Shown here: positions 50,728 to 60,425 of the stretch, piece after piece
Position numbering within the stretch: the first letter of the stretch is position 1
Layout: each line of letters starts with the position of its first letter
Assembly: GCA_963840545.1 (NCBI GenBank)
Contig: CAWIZE010000002.1
Location: 930,001 to 994,000, forward strand
DNA from: JAKAWQ01 sp963840545
Lineage (GTDB): Bacteria > Pseudomonadota > Alphaproteobacteria > Acetobacterales > Acetobacteraceae
Length of the DNA: 64,000 bases
Reading direction: 5' to 3'
Position numbers and translations under genes: made by a program
Notes under the pieces: model-generated
Told to the model about the DNA's origin: nothing
Databases searched by the model: none
Seen by the model: only the letters and a program-made list of their open reading frames with translations

Positions 50728-51111
50728 CTAGCACCGCCCCGCGCCGCCCTTAATCCCAGGTTTTCCCCGTCGCTTCGGGTTGGCGAGCGCCAGCCGCCCG
50801 TCCACCTGCCATTCGAGCAGCGCCACCAGCGCCGCCTCGTGGGCGTCGAACCGCCCGGCCCGGATATCCGCCGCGAACGCGCGCTCGACCTCGCCCGCCG
50901 GCGCCGCCATTCCCGCCTGCCGATAGAGGGAAAGAACCCGCCCCGCCCCGGCGTCCTCCCCGGCCGCCAGCTCGCGCGCGGCGATCGCCATCGCGCCCGC
51001 GATCATCCGCACCGCATAGACCTGCCCCGCCGGCACGTTCGGCAGCACCTCATCGAGCAGCGTGGCGCGCGCGATCGCCAGCAGCACCGCCCCGTCCGGT
51101 CCGTCACGCAT
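50728..51111 (-). CDS. DUF6285-type protein
   Basis: Protein of 127 residues starting MRDGPDGAVLLAIARATLLD. Helical, with LLDEVLPNVPAGQVYAVRMI and AALVALLEWQVDGRLALANP. Proteins of this kind commonly follow aminoglycoside phosphotransferase-like genes near acyl-CoA dehydrogenases. Its start overlaps the 3' end of the phosphotransferase gene by 8 bp, so they are coupled. No catalytic role is known to me. Confidence 0.75.
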   Translation of the reverse strand: MRDGPDGAVLLAIARATLLDEVLPNVPAGQVYAVRMIAGAMAIAARELAAGEDAGAGRVLSLYRQAGMAAPAGEVERAFAADIRAGRFDAHEAALVALLEWQVDGRLALANPKRRGKPGIKGGAGRC

Positions 51112-52096
51112 CGCCGATCTCCCGGAGCATCCCCATCGCCTCCTGCACGAGCTCGGGCGCCATCCGCCCGCTGAGCGCCGCCTCCAGTCCCGGTTTTTCC
51201 TCCCCGCGATGCCGTTCGCCCTGCTCAAGCGCGATGATCGCCCAGCGGATCGCGGCCATCGCCTCCCAATAGGGCGCCCGTTCCACCGCGACCTTCCGCC
51301 CCGACCCCGCCTCGTAGCCGCGGTAGAAATTTTCCCTCGTGGCCACCCCGCCCGCCTCGCGGTCCTCCCGCCCGAACCGCCAGCAGCGCGCCGTGAGCCA
51401 CCCCAGATCCTCGTCCGGGTCGCCCCATCCGGAAAATTCCCAGTCTAGAACAGCGGAAATTTTTTCCCGCGCAACCATGATATTGCCGATCCGGTAGTCG
51501 CCATGGACGAGCGTGATGGCGGCGGGCCTCGGTCGGCTCCGTTCAAGCCGCCGCAGCACATATTCGATCGCCGGCTGCGGTGCCGCCAGCGCATCGAGGC
51601 TCCGCCGCAGCACCCGGATCCGCGCCATTGCCGGGTCCGCCTCCGCGGCGCCGAGAAATCCCAGCTCCGCCCGCGGCGGCCGGATCGCATGGATGCGCGC
51701 CAGCGTCGTCCCCAGCGCCGCGCCGAAAGCCGCGCGGTCCGGGATCAGCGTATCGTCGCGCACCAGGCGCCGCGGATCGGCCACCCCCGCCACCCGCCGC
51801 ATCACGAAGAACGGCCCGCCCAGCACCGAAGCATCGCTACAAAACGCCACCGGCTCGGCGACCGGCACCCCCGCTGCCTGGGCGACCTCGATCAGGGAAA
51901 ATTCTTCCCGCCGGCTCCGGCTCTCGGCGATGGTGGAAATTGCGTCCCGCCGCAGCACCAGCCGTTCGCAGCGCCCGTCCGCGCGCGTCAGCACCAGCCC
52001 CCAGTTCTCCTGGATCGCGCCACCGGAAAGCCGCTCGAGGTCCCGGACCGCGCCTCCGAGCCAGGCGCCGAGCCGCCGCATGGCCGCATCGTCCAC
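51104..52096 (-). CDS. APH-family phosphotransferase
   Basis: Protein of 330 residues with the aminoglycoside phosphotransferase/choline kinase fold. SGGAIQENWGLVL is in the nucleotide lobe, LVHGDYRIGNIMV holds the catalytic Asp (HGDYxxxN), and AVLDWEFSGWGDPDEDLGWL the metal-binding Asp. The GTG at 52096 follows GGAGACGG, which favours it over the ATG five codons inside. Relatives next to acyl-CoA enzymes act on unknown, probably not antibiotic, substrates. First gene of the pca-like minus-strand operon. Confidence 0.85.
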   Translation of the reverse strand: MDDAAMRRLGAWLGGAVRDLERLSGGAIQENWGLVLTRADGRCERLVLRRDAISTIAESRSRREEFSLIEVAQAAGVPVAEPVAFCSDASVLGGPFFVMRRVAGVADPRRLVRDDTLIPDRAAFGAALGTTLARIHAIRPPRAELGFLGAAEADPAMARIRVLRRSLDALAAPQPAIEYVLRRLERSRPRPAAITLVHGDYRIGNIMVAREKISAVLDWEFSGWGDPDEDLGWLTARCWRFGREDREAGGVATRENFYRGYEAGSGRKVAVERAPYWEAMAAIRWAIIALEQGERHRGEEKPGLEAALSGRMAPELVQEAMGMLREIGDA

Positions 52097-52156
52097 TCCC
52101 GTCTCCTCGCGCTCCGCTGCTATACTCAACCCCTCTTCGGACGAGGGAGGAAGGTC

Positions 52157-52684
52157 ATGCCGTATACGCTGGAGCAGTTCGCCGCCGCCTGCCGCGCGGC
52201 GCTGATGGCCGATCCGGGGCCGGCGGGGCGCGGAGAAATCTGCAACATCGTCCGCGAAGTCCTTCAAGATAAAGAATTCATCGCCACCCACATACATATG
52301 GATGGGCCGGATCGTCGGATCCTCTACGAAGATCCGGATCTCGGCTTCACCATCCTCGCGCACGCCTACCAGGGCGCCAAGAACTCGAACCCGCACGACC
52401 ACGGCCCGACCTGGGCGATCTACGGCCAGGCTTCCGGCGAGACCATTATGACCGACTGGGAATGCGTTGCCCGCCCGACCGAGACGGCGCCGGGCAAGGC
52501 GCGGCGGCTCCAGGACTACACGCTCACGCCGGGCACGGCCTATCTCTACGAGCCGGGCGCGCTCCACTCGCCGCGGCGCGACGGGGCGACCCGCCTGCTC
52601 AGGATCGAGGGGATGAATCTCGACCGGGTTCGCCGCCGGCCCTATGTCGCGGTCGATCCCTCGCTCAGTTCCGCGGCGGAGTGA
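52157..52684 (+). CDS. Cysteine dioxygenase-like cupin protein
   Basis: Protein of 175 residues. The cupin metal site appears in NPHDHGPTWAIYGQASGETIMT (two His and a Glu region) and the later histidine in YEPGALHSPRR. The pattern resembles thiol dioxygenase-type and related cupins that oxidise small thiols with Fe(II). The substrate is unknown. GAGGGAGGAAGG precedes the ATG. It diverges from the phosphotransferase gene and its 3' end overlaps ogt by 43 bp. Confidence 0.75.
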   Translation: MPYTLEQFAAACRAALMADPGPAGRGEICNIVREVLQDKEFIATHIHMDGPDRRILYEDPDLGFTILAHAYQGAKNSNPHDHGPTWAIYGQASGETIMTDWECVARPTETAPGKARRLQDYTLTPGTAYLYEPGALHSPRRDGATRLLRIEGMNLDRVRRRPYVAVDPSLSSAAE

Positions 52685-53178
52685 TCGCCGCCCTGCTCGT
52701 GGCGTAGCAGCCAGGCCTTGCGCGCGAGGCCGCCGCCATAGCCGGTCAGGCTGCCATCCGCCCCGATCACCCGGTGGCAGGGCACGACGATGGCGATCGG
52801 ATTGGCCCCGTTGGCGAGGCCGACGGCGCGGCTCGCCGTGGGCGCGCCGATCGCCGCCGCGAGGCGCCCATAGCTGCTCGTCCCGCCCGGCGGGATTTTC
52901 GTCAGCGCCGCCCACACCCGGCGCTGAAAGGCTGAGCCTTCAGTGCGAATCGCGATCCGCTCCGGCGCGGCGAGATCGCCGTCGAAATAGCCCCCGAGAT
53001 GACGACCGGCCTCGCCGGCCGCACCCTCCTTCAGCACAAAATCTCCATAATACCGCCGCAGCAGGACGCGCATGCGCTCCTCGTAGTCAGAAAAATCGAG
53101 GGCGCGCAGCGCCTCGCCGTCAGAGACGAGGAGAATCGTCCCGATCGGCGATGCCAGGCGATCGAGCCACAACTTCAT
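52642..53178 (-). CDS. ogt: Methylated-DNA--protein-cysteine methyltransferase
   Basis: Protein of 178 residues that repairs O6-alkylguanine by transferring the alkyl group to its own cysteine. VVPCHRVIGADGSLTGYGGG holds the acceptor C134; FQRRVWAALTKIPPGGTSSYG is the helix-turn-helix before it. The ATG at 53178 lies inside the 3' end of the glycosylase gene (59-bp overlap), so the two DNA-repair genes are coupled. The 3' end meets the cupin gene tail to tail. Confidence 0.93.
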   Translation of the reverse strand: MKLWLDRLASPIGTILLVSDGEALRALDFSDYEERMRVLLRRYYGDFVLKEGAAGEAGRHLGGYFDGDLAAPERIAIRTEGSAFQRRVWAALTKIPPGGTSSYGRLAAAIGAPTASRAVGLANGANPIAIVVPCHRVIGADGSLTGYGGGLARKAWLLRHEQGGDHSAAELSEGSTAT

Positions 53179-54145
53179 TCCGCTTCTCCCGATTTCCCTG
53201 CCGCGCGGCCGCATCTGACGCCCAGAAATGCAACGCGGCATAGGCGCGCCACGGCCGCCACGCCTCCGCGCGCGCGAGCAGCCGCGCCGGGCTCGGCCGA
53301 CCCTCGGCGCCTGCAGCGGCGCGGAGGAGGCCGATATCGGTGGCGGGGAAGGCGTCGGGCTCGCGTAAGCTCCGCATGGCGATGTACTGCGCGGTCCAGG
53401 CGCCGATGCCGGGGAGCGCCGAGAACCGCGCGACGCTCGCCTCGAGCCCCCGCCCGGGATCGAACAAATGCGGATCGGCCAGCGCTGCCGCCGCGAGCGC
53501 GGTGAGCGCCGCCGCGCGCGCCCGCGGCATGCCGAGCGTGGCGGCGAGGTCCCGGGCCTCCGCGATCCTGAGCGGGGAGGGGAAGGCGTGGCTGAGCCCT
53601 GCGAGCGCCGGATCTGCCGCCGCCAGCGCGGTGCCGTACGCGGCGACCAGCCTGCCCGCCAGCAGGCTCGCCGCGCCGACGCTGATCTGCTGGCCGAGGA
53701 TCGCGCGCACGCCAAGCTCGAATCCGTCCCAGGCGCCCGGCACGCGCAGGCCAGGCCGGGCCTGCACGCGCACCGCCATCTCCGGGTCCGCGGAAAGATG
53801 AGCTGCAATCAGGCACGGATCGGCGCCGAGATCGAAGAGACAGCGGGTACAACCGACGATCCGGCCCATCTCTTGGATCAGGGGAAACCGAATCGTGGCG
53901 GTCAGGCAATGCCGCGCCAGGTCGGGGCGAACCACGATCGTTCCGACCGTCTCGTCGAATGAGATGATTCGCGCATAAAAATCCGCGCCGACGGACTCCA
54001 CGCCGGGGATTGCGCGGGCCGCAAGAAACCCGATCAGCGCCGGCCAGTCATAGGGCGGCTTGAACGGCAGGGTCAGCCGGACCCCCGATTGGGCGGCGGC
54101 CGTCCTCGGCAGCGCCCGGTGGCAGGCCTCGCGGTCGAGATGCAT
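53120..54145 (-). CDS. alkA: DNA-3-methyladenine glycosylase II (AlkA), probably derived from an Ada-AlkA fusion
   Basis: Protein of 341 residues that excises alkylated bases. The N-terminal AlkA domain reads LTLPFKPPYDWPALIGFLAA and ARAIPGVESVGADFYAR. The helix-hairpin-helix and catalytic aspartate follow in LPGIGAWTAQYIAMRSL and DAFPATDIGL. GAWDGFELGVRAILGQQISV is the usual core. The first twelve residues, MHLDREACHRAL, look like the very start of an Ada domain (LDxxxCYRAL), directly followed by AlkA, as if the methyl-acceptor and AraC parts of an Ada-AlkA fusion had been deleted. It overlaps ogt. Confidence 0.88.
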   Translation of the reverse strand: MHLDREACHRALPRTAAAQSGVRLTLPFKPPYDWPALIGFLAARAIPGVESVGADFYARIISFDETVGTIVVRPDLARHCLTATIRFPLIQEMGRIVGCTRCLFDLGADPCLIAAHLSADPEMAVRVQARPGLRVPGAWDGFELGVRAILGQQISVGAASLLAGRLVAAYGTALAAADPALAGLSHAFPSPLRIAEARDLAATLGMPRARAAALTALAAAALADPHLFDPGRGLEASVARFSALPGIGAWTAQYIAMRSLREPDAFPATDIGLLRAAAGAEGRPSPARLLARAEAWRPWRAYAALHFWASDAAARQGNREKRNEVVARSPGIADRDDSPRL

Positions 54146-54159
54146 GCGGGGATTATGCC

Positions 54160-54393
54160 CTACTGCGCGAGATGATTCTCGCCATTTTCGGACCCGATGG
54201 GCGGCGCCTCGATGCTGTCCTCGCGCGCGATCGCCCGCGGCGGCGGGGGCTTCTCGTCCTCCGCCATGGTCTTCTTGAAGGATTTGATGCCCTTGGCGAA
54301 GTCGCCCATCAGGGTGCTGACCTTGCCGCTGCCGAAGAGCAGCATCACCACGATCAGAACGACCAGCCAGTGCCAGATGCTGAGCTCGCCCAA
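54160..54393 (-). CDS. tatA: Sec-independent translocase component TatA/TatE
   Basis: Protein of 77 residues. The start GELSIWHWLVVLIVVMLLFG is a short transmembrane helix, followed by the hinge GSGKVSTLMGDFAKGIKSFK, an amphipathic helix and an acidic, Pro-rich tail. It forms the pore part of the twin-arginine pathway. The start is a TTG at 54393, supported by GGGAGG eight bases ahead; the longer ATG frame adds an unrelated 35 residues. No tatB or tatC is adjacent. Confidence 0.88.
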   Translation of the reverse strand: MGELSIWHWLVVLIVVMLLFGSGKVSTLMGDFAKGIKSFKKTMAEDEKPPPPRAIAREDSIEAPPIGSENGENHLAQ

Positions 54394-54533
54394 TTCAGCC
54401 TCCCATCCGCCCAAGCTGGCTCGCGGGCGGAGCGATCGCAAGGCGAAATCCCCATATTTTCCTGGCCGTTGGATGACATCGTGGACATCCGCCGGCAAAC
54501 CCCGGCACCATCCGGCCGCGGGGGAACTTCGTC

Positions 54534-55471
54534 CTGATCGAGAACATCATCAATGCGCTCGCGGCCGGCCTGATCATCGGCTGCCTCTACGGCCTGATGT
54601 GCATCGGGCTGGGGCTGATCTTCGGCATCATGCGGGTGGTGAACTTCGCCCAGGGCGAGCTTTTGATGCTCGGAATGTATGTCAGCCTTTATCTGGTGGG
54701 CGGTTTTGCGGTATTGAACGTGCTCGGGCCGGTGGTTGCGCCGTTCGTCGCCGCACTGATCGCGGGGCCCGTGCTGTTCGCCGGCGGGGCTTTGCTGCAC
54801 CGCCTGCTGCTTTCGCGCGTCTCGGGGCTGAGCACCGCCGCAAGGCTCGACCAGGGCGCGTCCGGCCAGCTCATCGTCACCCTTGGCCTCTCGCTGATCC
54901 TGCAGAATGGCGGGCTGATCCTCTTCGGCTCGACGCCCGAGAGCGTGCTCACGCCGCTTTCGGCGCGCGCCTTCATCCTCGGCCCGTTCTTCGGCGGCGC
55001 GCTGCTCTTCCTCAACCAGGCGCGGTTTTTCGCCTCTCTCGTCGCCATCGTCGTCGCGGCGGCGCTGTGGTTCCTGATGGAGCGGACGCGGCCGGGCCGG
55101 GGCCTGCGCGCCGCCGCCGACAACCCGGTGGCCGCGACCTACGTCGGCGTCGATGTCGGGCGGGCCTATCGCCTCGCCTTCGGCCTTGGTGCGGCGATCA
55201 CCGGGATCGCCGGCGGGCTGATGGCGACCTACCTTTCCTTCACCCCGTTCGTCGGGCTCGACTACGTGATCATCATGTATTCCGGCGTCGTGCTCGGCGG
55301 CATGGGCAGCATCCTCGGCGCCTTCTGGGGCGGGCTCACGGTCGGCTTCGTGCAGCAGGTCTCGGCGCTCGTTTTGCCGCCGCAATTGCAGAATGCCGCC
55401 ATCTTCGTCGTTTTCCTCCTCATCGTGGGCTTCCGCCCGCAGGGCCTCTTCGGCCGTTCGGCGGACCGCGC

Positions 55472-55475
<4 letters not shown>
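54534..55475 (+). CDS. livH: Branched-chain amino acid-type ABC permease LivH
   Basis: Polytopic protein of about 313 residues. The family start ENIINALAAGLIIGCLYGLM is followed by GLGLIFGIMRVVNFAQGELL and, later, GGMGSILGAFWGGLTVG. No ATG, GTG or TTG lies ahead of this conserved start in frame back to a stop at 54474. A CTG at 54534 with GGGGAAC upstream is the best candidate, and the first ATG (54597) would cut into helix 1. It heads a coupled cluster with the fused permease-ATPase, LivF, a binding protein and a hydrolase. Confidence 0.85.
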
Positions 55476-57224
<1,749 letters not shown>

Positions 57225-57232
<8 letters not shown>

Positions 57233-57941
57233 GGTCCGCGGCCTCTCGGTCGCCTATGGCGGGCTCATCGCTCTTCGAGAAATTTCGCTCAGCGTGGCGG
57301 CGGGCCAGTTCATCACCGTCGTCGGGCCGAACGGGGCGGGCAAGACGACCCTCTTCAAGGCGATCTCCGGTATCGTGCCCGCGCTCGCCGGCACCGTCTC
57401 ATGGGACGGAAAATCGCTGCTCGCCATGCCTGCCGCCGCGCGCGCCCATCTCGGCATCGCCCACGTCCCGGAGGGACGGCAGGTTTTTCCGACACTCACG
57501 GTGCGGGAGAACCTCGAGATGGGTGCCTGGCCACGCGCCGGGCGGGTTGCCTGGGCGCGGACGCGCGAACGCATCCACGCCCTCTTTCCGGTGCTGGCCG
57601 AGCGGGCGGGCCAGCTCGCCGGGACGCTTTCGGGCGGCGAGCAGCAGATGCTCGCGATCGGCCGCGGCCTTGCCTCGGCGCCGCGCCTGCTGATGCTGGA
57701 CGAGCCCTCGATGGGGCTCGCGCCGGCGATCGCCGAGACGATTTTCGCGCGGATCGCGGAGATCCACCGGGAGGCGGGGCTGGCGATCCTGCTCGTCGAG
57801 CAGCGGGTCGCGGAAGCGCTCGAGCTCTCGGATCACGGCTATGTGCTGGAGACCGGACGGGTCGTGCTGGAGGGGTCCTATCGCGCGCTGCTTGCGGACG
57901 ATCGCATCCGGCGCTCTTATCTCGGCCTCGGCGCGGGTTGA
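57225..57941 (+). CDS. livF: Branched-chain amino acid-type ABC ATPase LivF
   Basis: Protein of 238 residues with Walker A VGPNGAGKTTLFKAISG, signature LSGGEQQMLAIGRGLA and Walker B LLMLDEPSMGLAP. It has the full canonical signature that the fused LivG part lacks, so the pair may be an asymmetric ATPase. Its stop codon abuts the miniature element at 57942. Confidence 0.94.
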
Positions 57942-58103
57942 GAGACCGTGTGAGAATGCTACTGCGGTGGTCGTCCGACGTGGCAATCTGCGCTTCCGGT
58001 GCTCACGGCCAAGCAAGGCCGCTCCGCTCCGGTTCTCGAAAGCCGCGCCGGACCGGCGCCTGCGGCGCCTCCGACTCACCGCAGCGCATTCTCAGACGGT
58101 CTC
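57942..58103. mobile_element. 162-bp miniature inverted-repeat element
   Basis: Ends GAGACCGTGTGAGAATGC (left) and GCATTCTCAGACGGTCTC (right) are inverted repeats with one mismatch, and similarity continues inward (CTGCGGT). The flanks carry TGA on both sides (57939-57941, 58104-58106), a possible 3-bp target duplication of the TNA type seen with some IS5-group elements. It encodes nothing. The left TGA is the stop codon of livF, so insertion left the stop intact. Confidence 0.75.
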
Positions 58104-58146
58104 TGAGAACGGCCGGAGAAACAAATCAAGCCGGGAGGAAAAAACG

Positions 58147-59388
58147 ATGACGCAGGGGATCGGTCGGCGGACGACACTCGCACTGAGCGCCGCGGCGCTC
58201 ACGGGAACGACATGGGCGGGCGCGGCGCGCGCCGCGCCGCCGGACATCGAGATCGGCATGCTGGTGCCGCTCACCGGCCCCTGGGCCTATGACGGCCAGC
58301 AGGAGAAGCTCGGCGCCGAGATGGCGGTGGAGGATTTGAACCAGGCGGGCGGCATCCGCGCGCTCGGCGGGGCCCGGCTCAAGCTTGTCATCTTCGACAC
58401 CGGCTCGACCGCGGAGACGGCGAAGGACGCGGCACAACGCATGATCGCCAACCACCCGAAGCTCGCGGGCGCGTTCGGTTGCTGGCTCTCCACCTTCACG
58501 CTCGCGGCGACCGAAGTGAGCGAGCGCGCCAGGCTTCCCTGGCTCACGCTCTCCTATTCGGACGCGATCACCGATCGCGGCTTCCACTACGTGTTCCAGA
58601 CCTCGCCCACCGGCAACGCGCAGGCCGAGCAGACCGTGCCGATCGCGATGAAGCTGGCCGAGGTCACCACCGGCAAGCGGCCGAGCAAGGTCGCGATCGT
58701 CGGCGACAACACTGCCGCCTCGGTGAGCTTCCTCAAGCCGGTGCTCGGCCATATCCTGAAAGACGAAAAACTCGATCTCGTGGTGAAAAGAATCTACACC
58801 CCGCCGCTCGCCGACGCGACGACGCTGGTGCAGCCGATCCGCGCCGCCAGCCCCGATTTCGTGCTGCTGCTCTCGACCAACGGCGGCGACGACAAGATCC
58901 TCGCCGACACCTTCAGCGAATACGGCATGCCGGGAAGCAAGATGCCGTTGATCGGCAATGGCGGGCACTGGGCCAACCCCGAGCTTCTCAAGGCCGCCGG
59001 CCCCGCGGTGCTCGAGGACATCCTGATCGGGCTTGCCAATTGGCCCGGCAAGGACCTTGCCCCACTCTCCGCCCGCTTTGTCGCGCGCACCGGTGAGCCC
59101 TGGTTCGGCCACGACAACATCTTTGCCTACGCGCATGTCATGATCTTCGCCTGGGCGCTCAACCAGGCGGGATCGGCGGAGAGGGAAAAAGTGGCCACGG
59201 CGATCCGCGGGATGAACATCACCGACGGGCCGGCGATCTACTTCCCCGGCCATCACATCCAGTTCGACGCCAAGGGACGGCGCATCGGCGCCGAGCTCGT
59301 GCTCGTGCAATGGCGGAACGGCCGGCCGATGACCGTGTTCCCCGGGGACATGGCGGCCGAGAAGGCGGTCTGGCCGGTGAGCGCATGA
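58147..59388 (+). CDS. Branched-chain amino acid-type ABC substrate-binding protein
   Basis: Protein of 413 residues, type I periplasmic-binding fold. The leader MTQGIGRRTTLALSAAALTG has an RR pair and ends ARAAPP, probably exported, possibly by Tat. The mature part starts IEIGMLVPLTGPWAYDGQQE, then AVEDLNQAGGIRAL and GRRIGAELVLVQWRNG. Relatives bind amino acids, amides or aromatic acids, so the ligand is open. GGGAGGAAA lies ahead of the ATG. The miniature element separates it from livF. Confidence 0.9.
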   Translation: MTQGIGRRTTLALSAAALTGTTWAGAARAAPPDIEIGMLVPLTGPWAYDGQQEKLGAEMAVEDLNQAGGIRALGGARLKLVIFDTGSTAETAKDAAQRMIANHPKLAGAFGCWLSTFTLAATEVSERARLPWLTLSYSDAITDRGFHYVFQTSPTGNAQAEQTVPIAMKLAEVTTGKRPSKVAIVGDNTAASVSFLKPVLGHILKDEKLDLVVKRIYTPPLADATTLVQPIRAASPDFVLLLSTNGGDDKILADTFSEYGMPGSKMPLIGNGGHWANPELLKAAGPAVLEDILIGLANWPGKDLAPLSARFVARTGEPWFGHDNIFAYAHVMIFAWALNQAGSAEREKVATAIRGMNITDGPAIYFPGHHIQFDAKGRRIGAELVLVQWRNGRPMTVFPGDMAAEKAVWPVSA

Positions 59389-60305
59389 TCGCGCCGCCGA
59401 AGCAGCAGATTCCGGGCGTCTATCACCGGCGCATCGGCGAGATCGCCGTCACCGCGCTCTCGGACGGCTATCTCGACGGCGGGCTCGAGATGCTGCGCAA
59501 CATCACCGTGGAGGAATCGGCCCGCATTCTCCACGCCGCCTTCCGCCCCGAGCTCCCCGGCATGACAGGCGGGGGACGTCGCACCTCGGTGAACTGCTAC
59601 GCGATCCACTCGGCGGGCCGGCTCGCGCTGATCGAGACCGGCTCGGGCAACTATCTCCAGCCGACGGCGGGAAAACTCGCGCGCAACCTCGCCGAAGCGG
59701 GGATCGATCCGGCCGCGATCGAGCGCGTGATCCTCACCCATATGCACCCGGACCATTCGGCGGGCCTCACCGAGATGCCGTCCGGGCGGTGCAATTTTCC
59801 CAACGCCGAGCTCGTCGTGCACGAGAACGAGCCGCGCCACTGGAACGACGATGCGGCGATGGCGCGGGCGGACGAGCGGGCGCGGCGGCTCTATTTCCAG
59901 GCCGCCCGCGAGCAGATGGCGCCCTATCGCGACCGGCTTCACACCTTCTCAGGCCCCGAGGAGGTTTTCCCCGGCGTCACCGCGCTGCCTCTGCATGGCC
60001 ATACCCCCGGCCATACCGGGTACATGATCGCTTCGGGCGGCGAACGCCTGCTCATCTGGGGCGATATCTGCCACGTGCCCGAGATTCAGATACCGCGTCC
60101 GGAGGTGACGATCGCCTTCGACACCGACCCGGACGCGGCGGTCGCGACGCGCAGGCGCGCCCTCGACATGGCGGCGAGCGAACGTCTGCTGATCGCCGGC
60201 ATGCACGTGCATTTTCCCGGCTTTGCCTATGTCGCGCGGAGCGCCGGCAGCTATGCCCTCGTCCCCGAAGCCTGGGACCAGGGGCTGGGCCCCTGGACCC
60301 CCTAA
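59385..60305 (+). CDS. Metallo-beta-lactamase-fold hydrolase
   Basis: Protein of 306 residues. The dinuclear zinc motif is ILTHMHPDHSAGL, with further ligands in LHGHTPGHTGYM and WGDICHVPE. The family covers lactonases, thioesterases and arylsulfatases. It is coupled by ATGA to the binding-protein gene, which suggests it processes the imported compound. The final residues DQGLGPWTP are encoded by the first palindrome of the repeat at 60283. Confidence 0.87.
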   Translation: MIAPPKQQIPGVYHRRIGEIAVTALSDGYLDGGLEMLRNITVEESARILHAAFRPELPGMTGGGRRTSVNCYAIHSAGRLALIETGSGNYLQPTAGKLARNLAEAGIDPAAIERVILTHMHPDHSAGLTEMPSGRCNFPNAELVVHENEPRHWNDDAAMARADERARRLYFQAAREQMAPYRDRLHTFSGPEEVFPGVTALPLHGHTPGHTGYMIASGGERLLIWGDICHVPEIQIPRPEVTIAFDTDPDAAVATRRRALDMAASERLLIAGMHVHFPGFAYVARSAGSYALVPEAWDQGLGPWTP

Positions 60306-60425
60306 GCGCTGCGCGGCACAAAAAGGAAATGGCAAAGGGATGGGGGTCTGGGGCCTCAAGGCCCCAGCAGGGGCGTCGGGGGCAGAGCCCCCGACCGGGG
60401 TGCAGGGGCGGAGCCACTGCCTCCT
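60283..60425. repeat. Dispersed palindromic repeat, copy 5, between convergent genes
   Basis: CCAGGGGCTGGGCCCCTGG, TGGGGCCTCAAGGCCCCA and TCGGGGGCAGAGCCCCCGA, then CAGGGGCGGAGCCACTG. It provides the last codons of the metallo-hydrolase on the plus strand and, on the minus strand, 23 read-through codons of the frameshifted permease gene. As a set of strong hairpins between convergent genes it may also terminate both. Confidence 0.8.
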
